A stretch of DNA of 21,644 bases from Gracilaria vermiculophylla (taxonomy: Eukaryota; Rhodophyta; Florideophyceae; Gracilariales; Gracilariaceae), in assembly GCA_019155205.2 (NCBI GenBank), contig JAHNZQ020003150.1, forward strand, positions 640,774-662,417. Direction: 5' to 3'. The notes beneath the pieces are model-generated. The model was not told the DNA's origin. It made no database searches and saw only the letters and a program-made list of their open reading frames with translations. Below are positions 1 through 9,884 of the stretch, piece by piece (positions within the stretch are counted from its first letter, which is position 1; every line of letters starts with the position of its first letter). The translations under genes were made by a program, and so were the position numbers.

Positions 1-1
1 T

Positions 2-655
2 GTGGCACTGACAAAGACGCGCAAGCATGTGGTCCGCAAGAAGAGAAAGCAGGAGCTGCTGGAAGCTATTCGCGGCGACATCGATCAGTACGAGCACATG
101 TACGTGTTCTCCACTGACAACATGTGCCACGCGAAGCTCAAGCAGCTGCGCAGCGTGTGGAACGGCTTGCGATTCTTCTTCGGGCGCAAGAAGATAGCGC
201 AGGTGGCACTGGGTCGGTCGGAGGAGGGGGAGTACGCCGAGGGGTTGCGCAACGTGTCAAAGCACCTGGTGCGCAACGTCGGGCTGCTGCTCACAAACCG
301 GGCGCATGAGAAAGTGGTGCAGTTCTTCGCGTTGTACCGCGAGGACAAATTCGCCAGAAGCAGCTTCGTGGCGACGGAGCGCGTTCATCTGGCGGAGGGG
401 CCGCTGGACGTGTTTGAGCAGAACCAGGAGCAGAATCTGGGACACGTTGAACTGCCGGTTGTGCTGAGGAAAGGCGTCATCACGCTGGTGCACGATTTCA
501 CGGTGTGCGACGCAGGCGACGTGTTGAAGCCGGAGCGCGTAAAGGTTCTGGAGCTGCTGGGCATACGCATGGCCAAGTTTTGCGTACGCCTGCTGTGCCA
601 CGACTGCAAGTCAGACGCGTCGTTTGAGGCGCTGGCGGGGGCGCGCGCGCGCTGA
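2..655 (+). CDS. MRTO4: Ribosome assembly factor MRT4 / MRTO4 (5' end outside window)
   Basis: Nuclear or nucleolar factor of 60S ribosome assembly. In this family it occupies the rRNA site of stalk protein P0 (uL10) on pre-60S particles until the two are exchanged. Seen in the sequence: an opening ALTKT motif, then YVFSTDNM, a KLKQLR segment, FFFGRKK and VALGRS (residues about 33-72), then VGLLLTNR (about 93-100). These are the hallmarks of the uL10-like domain in the order known for MRTO4. The C-terminal half has GPLDVF, then LRKGVITL and GDVLKPERVKVLELLG, matching the MRT4 insertion domain. The frame is already open at position 2, where the codon is GTG. The family normally has a short Lys-rich N-terminus before this point, so the true ATG (or an intron junction) lies to the left and position 2 is not a start. 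It ends at TGA 653-655 without the acidic tail seen in animal homologues. No intron is visible. The family is recognised confidently; the start is unknown. Confidence 0.9.
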   Translation: MALTKTRKHVVRKKRKQELLEAIRGDIDQYEHMYVFSTDNMCHAKLKQLRSVWNGLRFFFGRKKIAQVALGRSEEGEYAEGLRNVSKHLVRNVGLLLTNRAHEKVVQFFALYREDKFARSSFVATERVHLAEGPLDVFEQNQEQNLGHVELPVVLRKGVITLVHDFTVCDAGDVLKPERVKVLELLGIRMAKFCVRLLCHDCKSDASFEALAGARAR

Positions 656-1398
656 GCGTCGCGACAAACGGGCGCTGGTTGCGCCGGCGTGTACTATGCG
701 ATGCCGGCGGCACGCCTTCAATTCAAAACCTGGCGCGGAGCATGTGGACCAAGCATGCGGCGCATCACGGCGCACGCGTGGTTGCGAGCGCACAGGAGTC
801 CACGCATGACATCGACGGCGAGCGCGTCAGTGGCGCGTAGCCCGCACCGAGCACCTGCCGTGCGGCGTCGAGCGCCGACTCGTTGGTGGTATTACAACGA
901 TTCTGAGATCGCTCTGTGATCGAGAGTACGGGAGGTGAAACAGAGTGACACTAATTGACGATTTGGTTGCGGTAAAAGAGCCTGTGGTGGACAATGCATG
1001 AGCAAGAGTAGAAGCGGGCTGGAGGGATGCATAGCCGGAGGGGTGCGCGGAGGGTGTATGACAACGGCGAAAGCTGCCCGATGTACTCCTATGCGATAAC
1101 GTTCAGAGAGACAGACGCAGAACCCGTGTGCGCGAATGTTAGTATTAGTATCGTGCTGTTGTTTGCTCGTTTGCCTAGTGGGTTCTCGAACGTACCCCCA
1201 CTAGCAGGGGAGTAAACTTCATTTCTACTTACATTCAGTGGCCGCTAAACTAGAAACTAGGACAAAACTGCAATCACCGAATGTCAGGGAGGGCGGGGTG
1301 AAGTTCTTTTTTCTAACAATCGGTAATGCACGCCGAGCAACCATCGCATACTGCAATAATTGCAGATTTTTTGGTTTTCAATTTCCACGCATTGCATT
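656..1398. other. GC-rich 3' flank of MRTO4, no gene recognised
   Basis: Short open frames occur on both strands but none has recognisable protein motifs. Position 900-1250 is moderately GC-rich and could include the MRTO4 3' UTR. I see no clear AATAAA signal and no RNA gene. Confidence 0.5.
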
Positions 1399-2697
1399 CT
1401 AGCAGGGTGATCTAGCATTTCGAGAACACAGACGCCCCCATCGATTCCGATTGAGCCAGTACAGGCGGTCGTGTGGGGGATCGAAGGGTAGCACCGCAAG
1501 GGCGGAGCGTCCATCGGCAAGGCTTCCCGTTTGCCCCGCTCTCTGGTGTGAGCTTTCCTTATAGATCAGGACTTGGAGTCGCGCCTGGATCTTCCGTTCT
1601 TCGGCGCACCTCAGATAAGGAGTATCGCAGTGTCCGACCGTGGTTGGAGCATTGTCACCATGTACTGGAGTTTGAAGCCAGTGGGCGCGGTATGCATCGA
1701 CGCGGTTCCGTTTCTGGTCATTCCACGCGATCTCCGGGACGGCGCGGAATCGCATCGCCTGCAGGTACGGCCCAAAGTGGTGAATGTAATCCTCCGCTGG
1801 ACACGGCAGACTCACGCGCCTATCATGGAACGGGACGAACACCCGCGTGGCGCGATGATCGAAGTGTTCTCCTGGACGGAACGGTGCTCCTGTCGAGGTG
1901 TGATACACCTCAGGATTGGAAGGGGATGTCGGCACCGGAGTAGGAGAGGACATTCCGAAGGTGTACGCAGCGGGAGGGATGGCGACCGAACGCGTGGTTG
2001 CACCTGAGGAGAGAGACCTGACACCACTTGGGGATCGCTTCGAAGCTATATGTATCACTGCGGAGGGAGCCGTATCGAGCGGCCACCGTGGAATCCGAGG
2101 CGAAGCCGGGCCACCGGCATCGGGCGAGTTATGGAGCACGATCGCGAGGCGTGCGCTCATATCGAACGGAGGACGGTGGAGGTGCGGACGAGAAACGTAT
2201 GAGTCCGGCGCCTTCACAGAGATAGGGTGAGCGGGCGCGAAGAAGCGGGTGCTGCCAAAAGGAGTAACCTCGGAGGCGTCAGAGTGGCTACCGCCTCCAG
2301 GGGGTCGGTATCCTCGCGGGACTGACCCACGCTCCGTCCACGGAAGTTGTGCGCTTGCACCGCGCGCGGTGCGCCTAAGGATGTGGACACACGCGCCGCC
2401 GAGTGGCGCAACGGCATCGCGGGGTGACACCAAGAAAAAACGGATGCAGCCAGGTGAAGAAGGAGCTGAGCCCACGAACACCGCAAGGAGTGAAACGCGA
2501 ACCCGCGGCAACACGCCGCGCGGGAGTATGGAGAAGAGTAGGAACGCCTGGAGGAGTAAACGGGCAAACCGCCGGAAGCCGCACGTGCCGCAACCCTGAG
2601 AGGAGCCAACCCGGGGATCAAGAAAGCGGTGGATGCACCTCGAGGACGTGGTGCAATTTAGGAAAGGGGGTATGTAGTACAGTGGCTCCTGCGGCAA
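1399..2697 (-). CDS. 432-codon open frame, unknown function; possibly retrotransposon gag-like
   Basis: The longest open frame in the window, 432 codons with no stop on the minus strand. The first 130 residues are hydrophobic and Cys/Arg-rich and look less protein-like, so the functional start may be internal. From about residue 225 the sequence is Pro/Ser-rich. It then becomes charged and aromatic (VFVPFHDRRVSLPCP near residue 290, then a stretch rich in H, Y, R and W around 300-330). That pattern of a Pro-rich linker followed by a PF-DRR-LP motif resembles gag polyproteins of chromoviruses, but I can point to no CCHC zinc knuckle. It lies on the same strand as the chromovirus relic at 4640-8945 but is separated from it by about 2 kb and is not in one frame with it. 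It could also be a host gene or a chance GC-rich frame. A protein-profile search would decide. Confidence 0.35.
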   Translation of the reverse strand: MPQEPLYYIPPFLNCTTSSRCIHRFLDPRVGSSQGCGTCGFRRFARLLLQAFLLFSILPRGVLPRVRVSLLAVFVGSAPSSPGCIRFFLVSPRDAVAPLGGACVHILRRTARGASAQLPWTERGSVPRGYRPPGGGSHSDASEVTPFGSTRFFAPAHPISVKAPDSYVSRPHLHRPPFDMSARLAIVLHNSPDAGGPASPRIPRWPLDTAPSAVIHIASKRSPSGVRSLSSGATTRSVAIPPAAYTFGMSSPTPVPTSPSNPEVYHTSTGAPFRPGEHFDHRATRVFVPFHDRRVSLPCPAEDYIHHFGPYLQAMRFRAVPEIAWNDQKRNRVDAYRAHWLQTPVHGDNAPTTVGHCDTPYLRCAEERKIQARLQVLIYKESSHQRAGQTGSLADGRSALAVLPFDPPHDRLYWLNRNRWGRLCSRNARSPC

Positions 2698-3140
2698 TAG
2701 AGTGGTTTGGACTTAAGGTATAATATTCCTAAGGAGGGTTCGTGATTTATTGGCTGGGCCACGTGGTGCATAATCTCGCCCGCGTGCGCTACAGTATCCT
2801 TGAGGTACGGCAGAATTTATTATTTATTTTAGATATTTTATGCAGGTAATTAGCACAGTAGTGAGACCTGCCGAGGCGGGCTCCCGGCTTGATATTTACG
2901 CTGCCGGTTGAGCTCCACCTCTGGGGAAGTAAAGACAAGCACCCTTGACTCTTCTTCTACTTTTCCGGTTAGAGTCTCTTGTTCATCTATGCAGGTTTCT
3001 TAGCTGCCGATCCCCAGGTCGCATCATAGCAGCGCCTGTAGGAGCATTATCCGCCCAGTCAACCTCCCCCTCCGCTTGGTGTTTGCGGATCCCCTTTCAG
3101 AATTCCCCCGGCTCGCGACAGCGGATACCGGAGACCACCT
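2698..3140. other. Spacer with an AT-rich patch, no gene recognised
   Basis: Contains an AT-rich patch at about 2814-2842 (TTTATTATTTATTTTAG core) preceded by GGCAG. A similar GGCAG plus TTTATTTATTTAG patch occurs at about 8956-8980, which may mark fragments of the same repeat. No coding motif is recognised. Confidence 0.35.
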
Positions 3141-4028
3141 TTAAGAATACGCGCCTTTGGAGTCAACAAAAACTCCTAACGGACGTTGTGCTTTACTACC
3201 TCGACAGGAGGACTGACAGTACCACAGTATTAGAACACGGAGATCAAGTGCATCGCATCGCGTTACCGCAGGTTGTGGTATGTCCCAATTCCAGATTGGT
3301 GAGCCCCCGTCGAGGCAGGCTGGGGGTTTCTCGTCGTGCTCTTCTCGGCCCTGACGTATGTTAGCTTTGTAATGGTGGGCGATCCCTGTTCTGGGTATAG
3401 ATCCGTCTTCATCACAGAGTGAGCGGTCCGAACTGCCTCTTATATACTTGAAGAGTTGTAAGACCAATACCGTCTTTGGTATGTCCCACTGCGATTGCGG
3501 AGATCCATTCGTAGCTTCGACATGGGGATCTCCCTCAGGGATGACGCCAACCAGGACGAAATGCTGGAGTTGATCAATTACATCGACGAAGTCCGTTGGA
3601 ACGATGAGCTGTGACAAAACTCCCAGCGGAGCGAGCAGCATAGCGGATCCGGCCACGGTCTCGAGCGTACCACCACGGACGCACCCGACTTCGTGAACTT
3701 CAATTCATAGGAGTGCACGGAGAGCAGCCACTCGGAGGCAAAGGCCTATCGCAATACGCTTTGCCGGACCGTGGCTGACCACCCTTGTGGATATGTCGAC
3801 GCCGACGGACATCACCGCGCCTATGCGGAGGGTGACCCCATGGTGGATCACAAACCCGCTGTGGCGGTAGACGACGTAATTGCCGAGTCGGATTAAATCA
3901 ATGACGGGGTAAACGTGGCGTCGGTCGTTTAGAGGTACACCGCTATGGAGGAAGACGCCCCGCGTGCCGGGAGCGCTCCCTCTCTTGCAGAAGATCCTGT
4001 GAACCATACTCCGGTTACTCTGTCGCAC
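3141..4028 (-). pseudogene. Decayed open frame with one in-frame stop, unknown product
   Basis: Two minus-strand frames, 4028-3705 (107 codons) and 3656-3141 (171 codons), lie in the same register. Only one TGA (plus-strand 3705-3707) separates them, giving about 296 codons with a single stop. In random sequence of this composition about a dozen stops would be expected, so a formerly coding stretch is plausible. The second part reads like a globular protein with alternating hydrophobic and acidic segments, for example LIVPTDFVDVIDQL and HFVLVGVIPEGDPHVEA. I recognise no family. It lies downstream of the chromodomain of chromovirus relic A in the same orientation, so it may belong to a neighbouring repeat. 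The alternative is an incidental open frame. Confidence 0.3.
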
Positions 4029-4640
4029 GCAGCGACCCGGGCGACTCCTCCCATCACGGGGGGAGTTACCAATTCCTTCGCTTATCTTCGAACTCGGTGT
4101 CTCGAAGCGACGTCATCGCGCATTTTTTTCCGAAAGGTCGTGTTTCGTCCCAGCGAAATTTCGGAGGATGTGGTCGCAACGCAGGAGGCCCATGTAAACC
4201 GCCATGGCAGGAGTACTTGGTCTTCGGAAAGGCAGGAGTAACCGATAAGCGTCATGAGTACTTCCCCGGATAGGGTACCAGCACAAATGCGTACGACTTT
4301 TGTCTTCGAGTAAAACGCCTTTCGGCCTTCTTTGCTTGCACTTGTTCTTTGCTCTTCCGCGAACGTGCATCGAGCGATGGTCACCATCACATTTCAGAAA
4401 GTGTGCCATCTTCGATGAAAAAACCGCGCTCACGACGGCTAGCACTACGCAGTGAAGCCAGCGAGCTGGGTAAAAACCATAACAGTGCAAAGGGGCGAAA
4501 AGAGATGGGGGGGGTTGAGGTCATGTTCCATTGTCAATGTCCGCTCTTCACGGTTGGGTGGAGCTCCTTTCATTCTTGTCGTTTCTTATCCCAACCGGGA
4601 CTGATGCAGTGTCTCTGGCAAAAGGATTTCCGCATTGCTT
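4029..4640. other. Unassigned stretch beyond chromovirus relic A
   Basis: Should hold the 3' part or LTR of the minus-strand chromovirus relic A if that survives, but I find no TG...CA boundary pair or matching repeat. A minus-strand frame of 125 codons (4113-4490) has no recognised motif. A run of G (about 4507-4514) is the only simple sequence. Confidence 0.3.
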
Positions 4641-4644
4641 TGAT

Positions 4645-4815
4645 ACTGTAAAACCGAGAAGCGGGGTAGGTGCCCGATAGGCTCTAGCGTCTCCCGACCC
4701 GGGTCACATGCGTACCCACGGAATTGGTACGGGACGCTCCCCTAGGGGTCCACTTCATGTCTGACAACTCGGTCAGCGACGTCCTCTCTAATATACACTT
4801 CCCAGCCCTGCGCCG
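4645..4815 (-). pseudogene. Chromovirus A chromodomain
   Basis: The minus-strand translation gives a WEVYI entry strand, VADRVVRHE and, after an in-frame TAG (plus-strand 4742-4744), VPYQFRGYACDPGRETLEP followed by IGHLPR. This matches the chromodomain core Y-x-(V/I)-(K/R)-W-x-G-(Y/W)...D-T-W-E-P, with the aromatic-cage Trp lost and DTWEP changed to ETLEP. In active chromoviruses this domain directs integration to modified chromatin. It is joined to the integrase C-terminus by a Pro/Ser-rich stretch (5600-4820) with several stops. Confidence 0.7.
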
Positions 4816-5599
4816 TTAGTATCACGCCTGGAGCGCTCCAATGCCCTTCGTTGGGCCACATATCTATCAGCAGGGTTTCCGAAGAGATTTTCTGCTCTGT
4901 TTCTTTGTCTTACTGGTATTTTGGACGAGGTCCCAGGGGTTCTGGTGAGTTTTCGGGCTCGCGGTGGACTGGACCTCCAAACTGGGAGATCCGCATTGCG
5001 GTTTGCGAATTCTCAGTGGGTTGTGCCAAGGCGACGTCTAGAGCGCCAACTGGGTGCGAGTGAACCGGGTCCGTGAGAACGGCGCGTTTGCTCTCCGGCT
5101 CTGGGGTGTGCATAAATATCCACGAGGTGCAGTATTTGACTCCACAGATCCTTCCGTGTGGTTTTCCGCTATTGTGCCCCTTGGCATCTCCTCTTCCGGA
5201 GTTCTGGCTATGTTCCCGCGAGCTGGAGGTAGCCCAACACTGGCGCACCATCTAGACGGCTATGAACTCCGATCCGCGATTTAGCGGACGGCTTCCTGCC
5301 CTTAAGACGGAGCATCAACCAATGGGTGCGCTGCCACCATTGAGTGGTGGTATACGTCGGTGAGAGTTGGACGGAGCAGCGCGGGCGGGCGAGCCGGCGG
5401 AGGCGAGACCCCAGCTAACTTTGGAACTTCTGAATGTCCCCTTTTGAGGTTGCAAAGCACCAGAGGAAGAGAGATTGTGGTGTTGAAAGAGCCAGATACC
5501 AGGAAAGAAGCATCCTCGGCCTGTGAGACCTCATGTGAGGGAGGAGGCCTTTGTACGACGCGGTCGCGTGACAGGCCCCCCTATCTATCACCAACGGCG

Positions 5600-6713
5600 A
5601 CTACAACCACGTAGCGTCGGGAAACACAAACCTGAAGGAGCCACCCGCCATGAGTGAGAGTTTATTCAAACTGCCATTTTTCGCTGTCTTGAAGAACTCC
5701 CTGTTGACGAACACAGAGTTCCCAATATTAACATGCTCTTGTGGGTGGCTGCCCCTGTGGTCATCAAATTTCCGATTATATGCTGCTCGAGCACGCTTCA
5801 TTGCCTTTTGGGCGACTAACACGAGCTTGGCAAGCCTACCTTTCTACCGCAAGCAGTATTCGCCGACTGAAGGGAAAGTATACGCCTGTGCATGCGGTTC
5901 GAAAGCCAAGGTGGGAGGCGTCCGCGAAAAGACCAGCTCGAATGGATTAATGCCGTTAGTCTGGAGTACCTGCGTATTTGTCGCATATGTCACGTCATAC
6001 GTGAAGAGATCCCCTGAGCTGGAGTGATCTGCGACATAGTTGCGCAGTGACGCGAGTAGTGTGCGGTTCAACCGTCCAATCTGCCCGTTAGCATGCGGTT
6101 GGTAGGTCGTGGTAGAGAGATTCCTCATATCTAGTATGCTACAGACGTCTTGAAAGAATCGCGACGCGAATTGCTTGGCGTTGCTGTGTAGTACCTCGAT
6201 AGGTGGCCCATAAACAAAGATCTAGTGCGTTATAAACGCTTGTGCAACCTCAAAAGTGGAGATCCTGCACAAGGGAAATGTCCGAACAGGCTTCGAGAAG
6301 CGGTCGATGATTACGAGCAGAAAGCTGCTTCTTTTATTTGTCTTCAAAAGCGGGCCAAGAATGTTGATGGCGACAAACTCAAGAGGAGCCGTGGCAGGGA
6401 GAAGCTTAAACTCCTTGGAATGCCTTCGGAGTTCAACCCGGATCTTTCTGCATTGTATGCAGTGCCACACAGCGGCATAGGAATCCACTGCCTTCACGGG
6501 CCAGTAAAAGTCCATTTGAAGGGTTTGATAAAGATTCATCCCACGGGGGTGTCTACCGAGCTTCGGGTAATGTAACAATTGAACGAGCCTGGCCTGGATG
6601 GAGTAGAGCATCACAATTCGGTGGTGACGCTTCAGGTTCCAGACCAGATAGCCCGTGCCGCTCACCTCAAAAGGTAGTTTCCCGCCACCGTTTAGACGGG
6701 CACGCAATTCCAT
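5600..6713 (-). pseudogene. Chromovirus A integrase, catalytic triad lost
   Basis: The N-terminal HHCC zinc finger is intact: His48 and His55 (H-x6-H), then Cys85 and Cys88 (C-x2-C) in the frame starting at 6713. The core begins at PLEFVAINILGPL, where the first catalytic Asp is Asn (plus-strand 6363-6365). The second motif (normally TDNGKQF) reads HSNAKQFAS after a TAG at about 6222-6224. The third catalytic Glu is Gly in GQIGRLNRT (plus-strand 6075-6077). The C-terminal part continues as PFELVFSRTPP, a Lys/Arg-rich helix (VAQKAMKRARAAYNRKFD) and an SH3-like end ending in FRFVFPD. Loss of all three acidic residues means it cannot integrate DNA. Confidence 0.85.
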
Positions 6714-6879
6714 GCTGAAAAGGTCCCCGAACTGGTCTCAGACCATTTCATCCATGCTGATTGGCGATAAGGTCCCCTATGGGACGTGCTCGACGTCGTC
6801 GGAGGCGAGGATCTCTTCGGTGTCGCCGGGGTTAACCCCATCGGGGGCCCATCTGGGAGCTTATGGGGTATTCGCATCG

Positions 6880-7420
6880 GCAATGAAGCAGGGGATCTCG
6901 TCCGCATCGGTATCGCCAACGGCTTCTTTTCTTGGCGACAAACGCGATATGGCTTATGTTGATAGTTCAAATGGTGAACTGTGCGCCCTGTTTCACAAGA
7001 GAGTATAGCTCAACTAGCTCATCTGTTTTTCTAACAGCTTCTGCTTGCTCGTTCTGTGCACCCTTCTTTTAAACCACGTTGAATGCGAATTCTGCTAGGC
7101 GGAGCCTCCACCGTATTAAATGGCGTTATGGATTGCCGATGCTCATCAGCCACCTCGAGGAATAATGATCCGTGAATACGGTGAAGTGCACCCCAGTTAG
7201 ATGGGGACGGAGTGTGGAGAGCGCTCACATCATGGAACGGCACTTCGAAACGGAATAGTTCCTCTCATGAATATTGAGAGTCCTGGACTAATATCCAATT
7301 GGTTTGCACTCCCCTTCGGGGCTTATCTGAAATAGTGCACAGCCCACTTGGAGTTCGCTGGAATCCGTATCCACGGAGCATGGGAGGCTCAACTTGGAGA
7401 GTGACAAGATTGGAGCTGTT
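6880..7420 (-). pseudogene. Chromovirus A RNase H, split by a solo LTR
   Basis: Shows VDTDSSELQVGCALF (about 7390-7345), the first catalytic Asp region of gypsy RNase H. It continues through RNYSVSK, FTVFTDHYSSRWL (about 7175-7135) and RWRLRLAEFAF (about 7105-7070). The domain ends at the family motif QADA-SRL, here cut by the 80-bp LTR insertion at 6957-7036. The SRL half resumes at about 6950, followed by a DEIPCF segment typical of the RNase H-integrase link. In-frame stops occur at the positions of SMM*, GNP* and VV*, in addition to the insertion. Confidence 0.75.
6957..7036 (+). repeat. Solo LTR of the miniature LTR element (TRIM), nested in chromovirus A
   Basis: An 80-bp sequence beginning TGTTGATAG and ending CTAACA. 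It is clearly the same LTR as at 9806 and 15313 but more diverged, with several substitutions and one extra base. It is flanked by GCTTA (6952-6956) and GCTTC (7037-7041), a 4/5 match for a 5-bp target duplication. Removing the LTR and one flank rejoins the broken RNase H motif of the host relic in frame, which fixes the insertion point exactly. A single LTR without internal DNA is the usual product of recombination between the two LTRs. Confidence 0.9.
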
Positions 7421-7449
7421 TTCATTGCCCTGATCAGGGATAGAAAAGC

Positions 7450-8310
7450 TGTCGACTGACCGATGGTGAATGGCGCGAGCTTTGGCGGCTGCCTTTTCCA
7501 TAGTAACGCGTTAATTGGCACACTGATATCCAAGAAGCTCGCTAAGAACCGCCAATAGATGTTGACTGATCCAAGAAAGGATCTGAATTCCGTTTGCGTC
7601 AGTGGTTCTTGCGCCTTAGTGAGGGACGTAACTCGACTCCTTTCGATCATAAGCTGTCCGGGACGAATGATGTGACCCAGAAACTTCACGGTATCTGTAT
7701 AAAGCTCACACTTCCTGAGCTTCAGGGTGATACCTGCGTCATGCAGTATCCTCACGAAATCCTGCACGTGAGTGAGATGGCCATCCGAGTTGTTCTAAAA
7801 GTTGATTATGTCGTCCAGATGCACAAGGCAAGTCCGCCATTAGAATTGGGACATGAGGACATCGATAGCCCATTGAAACGCTACGGGTGCATTGTTCAGA
7901 CCAAAAAGCATCCGTTTGAAGCGCTAGGACCACGAGCGGTACATAAACGCCGATTTGTCACGGTATTTCTTCCTGACGGGTACCTGCCAGAAGCGTCAAT
8001 TGGCGTCGAGAGCCGTGAACACAGTAGCATCACAGAGGGATTTCATGCTCTCGTCCATCCGAGGAGTCGAATAGATATGTCCCGAATAGTCGTGGCAATG
8101 AGCCTGCGGTAATCTACGAAGAACCTCCATCACCCATCCGCTTGAAGAGCAAGGACCACGGGGGACGCCAACGGAGACTGTGCTGTCTCCACGACTCTGG
8201 CACGAAGCATGCGCTCCACTTAAAATTTTTCCTCTTTACGAACCTTCGGCCCAGCCCTATATCGGGGTTGCGCGATCGGCCGAGTGTTTGGTAACAAATC
8301 TATACGATGG
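7450..8310 (-). pseudogene. Chromovirus A reverse transcriptase, degenerate
   Basis: Would copy element RNA into DNA. It begins with HRIDLLPNTRPIAQPRYRAG near 8295-8236, the standard gypsy RT entry motif. Next come an SPLASPVVL segment and FVDYRRL (about 8105-8155, partly frameshifted). The catalytic box reads LVHLDD at about 7810-7827, so both Asp residues survive but the usual Tyr is His. A TAG follows at plus-strand 7795-7797. After it comes the RT C-terminal region: LHDAGITLKLRKCELY, VKFLGHIIRPGQL and EFRSFLGSVNIYWRF (7755-7540). Several frameshifts lie between 8220 and 7940, so no continuous protein is possible. Confidence 0.8.
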
Positions 8311-8649
8311 TCGGTGCAAGAAATACCGCCTAGCATGCCGTCCCACATCAGGGTAGATTCCCGCAGCAATGCGCGTGAACACACATGATTTGAGGGGGGC
8401 AAATGGGAAAAGTCAAATTCCTCGAAAGCTCTCACGAGGTCAATCCGGTCATAGCTCATCAAACGTGGGTTCGGCGTTGCCGGGCTAACCTGGTGATCAG
8501 GCTTTTCCGTTTCCGCGGTACCTTCCGGTAGATCGATGATTTCGCTAGGGGCGGAGCTCTCCTTCGCGTTGGGCGCTTTTCCATCTTCGGCCCGTACGAG
8601 CCCAAGTACTTGGGCGGCCGCCATCCTTGTGCGGATCATCGCCAATGGA

Positions 8650-8945
8650 TGTGGCGTGAAAGAACCAACCACTTGGTATTCAGCCAGATACGGGGGTGTG
8701 TCGCACAGATTTGCGATTAAGATCTAGAATGGGCAGCTTTGCACGCCTTGCATGATTCCGTTTGCGATGGCGAGGCGACTACGCCCATACAACGAGTTTG
8801 ACGGCTGAACAACCCTCAATACGTGTTGACGGGTGTTGACTACAATAAGGACCTGCGTGGCGGGGGGAATCTTCAATGATGTCACGACGTGGAGCGGGTT
8901 TGACTCCTGAGTTCTCGGCGGCGATTTCTGAGCGGCAGGTATAGG
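8650..8945 (-). pseudogene. Chromovirus A protease-to-RT linker
   Basis: The minus strand reads through a stretch with the pattern typical of the region between gypsy protease and RT: a VLIVVNTRQ-like strand, a VVQPS turn, IANGI, then LAEYQVVGSFTPHP. One in-frame TAG (plus-strand 8724-8726) interrupts it. The protease active-site motif (DTG/DSG) was not found, so the protease proper is missing or beyond recognition above position 8950. Confidence 0.55.
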
Positions 8946-9653
8946 ATATCAGACAGGCAGGAGATTTATTTATTTAGTTATCTTGGCTTTTTTTGCCTTG
9001 GAGCTACAGTACTCAGCGCGACGGCACACCGGCCATCGCCTCCAGTAAACCGCATCAAGTGGGATCTTCGGTCTGAACTTGCCGCCCAAGCAGGTACCTC
9101 TCTCCATCTTGGAGCAACAAGCCATGGAACACGGAAGTCAACCACCCGTAACGCCGAGAACCACAGTCCAGATTACTCTTCCCTTTTTTCAGAGTCGCCC
9201 TCTTACAAGGTAAGCCCCTTCGGACTTCCGGTTGACCCCTTTTCGGACTGGGTCCATCAGCCCCTCAACGTGGCCTGCCAAATACCCACGTTGTCCAATA
9301 CACTCCTCGGCAGCGCCGAGAGAGCCCGATATATTGCAGATGAATCTCACTAAACATTACGGAAACTGCCTCAATCACAGCACCTGCCGAATCCTCGGTT
9401 TCTCCATTTGTCTTCCTCCTGTACCCGATGCGACGGCTTGGCCTCGGAACTTTGCCCAGCTCTTGTGCCTCGCCCGAGGAAGGCTCTACCTCTGAACCAC
9501 CTCCAGAGAGGAAGGTTTCGAACATCCTTCGTTGTATATTCTTTTTTGGGGTATTGTAGTGCAATTCTAAATAATGGATTGATGAAAAAGACAAAACCAC
9601 TATCATTAGCGAAAACAAACCAGTCGGACTTGATTATGTTAGAGATTAACTAA
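8946..9653. other. Unassigned region upstream of chromovirus A
   Basis: On the minus strand this is where the protease and gag of chromovirus A would lie. A 117-codon minus-strand frame (9265-9618) has a Gly/Ser/Glu-rich middle but no CCHC knuckle or protease motif. An AT-rich patch with a small inverted repeat (GGC, seven T, GCC; about 8984-8997) lies near 8960-9000. Nothing can be assigned with confidence. Confidence 0.35.
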
Positions 9654-9805
9654 ATCTCATATGCCCAACACGTTTTAGATATCAACGACGACAGACCCAC
9701 CAGTCAACGAAACAAAGCAACTACAATTTTGCAGTGCACAAAACCAAAAGTACGGCATAATTTGTGTACCTTGGGAAGAATACAAGGTGAACACAAAGCA
9801 AAAGA

Positions 9806-9884
9806 TGTTGATAGTTCAAATGGTGAACTGTGCGCCCTGTGTCACAAGAGAGTATAGCGCAAATAGCTCATCTGTTTTCCAACA
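9806..9884 (+). repeat. 5' LTR of TRIM copy 1
   Basis: 79 bp with 5-bp terminal inverted repeats TGTTG/CAACA. It contains a perfect short hairpin GTTC-AAATGGT-GAAC near its start and an A-box-like TAGTTCAAATGG at 9812-9823, which fits the TRGYNNARNNGG pattern of tRNA-type polymerase III promoters. GAGTATAG in the middle could serve as a weak TATA-like element. A TTTT run lies near the 3' end. Confidence 0.95.

Larger units (their letters stand above)
4640..8945 (-). mobile_element. Ty3/gypsy chromovirus relic A (pol region with integrase chromodomain)
   Basis: Read on the minus strand, the domains follow the chromovirus order: protease-RT linker (about 8945-8650), reverse transcriptase (about 8310-7450), RNase H (about 7420-6880, split by a solo LTR), integrase (about 6713-5600) and a C-terminal chromodomain (about 4815-4645). 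Every domain carries stops or frameshifts and several catalytic residues are lost, so the element is dead. No gag or flanking LTRs could be assigned. The 432-codon frame at 1399-2697 could be gag-related but is on the wrong side to be this copy's own gag. The GC content matches the surrounding DNA. Confidence 0.85.

Noticed and set aside
85..601. Antisense frames over MRTO4
   Set aside because: They are shadows of the conserved coding frame and carry no motifs of their own.
3141..4640. 3' LTR of chromovirus A
   Set aside because: Expected here from the orientation, but no second copy, TG...CA borders or polypurine tract could be found on the minus strand.
6075..6365. RIP-type mutation as the cause of chromovirus decay
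   Set aside because: The Asp-to-Asn change fits a G-to-A transition, but the Glu-to-Gly change is A-to-G and no general TpA excess could be assessed by eye.
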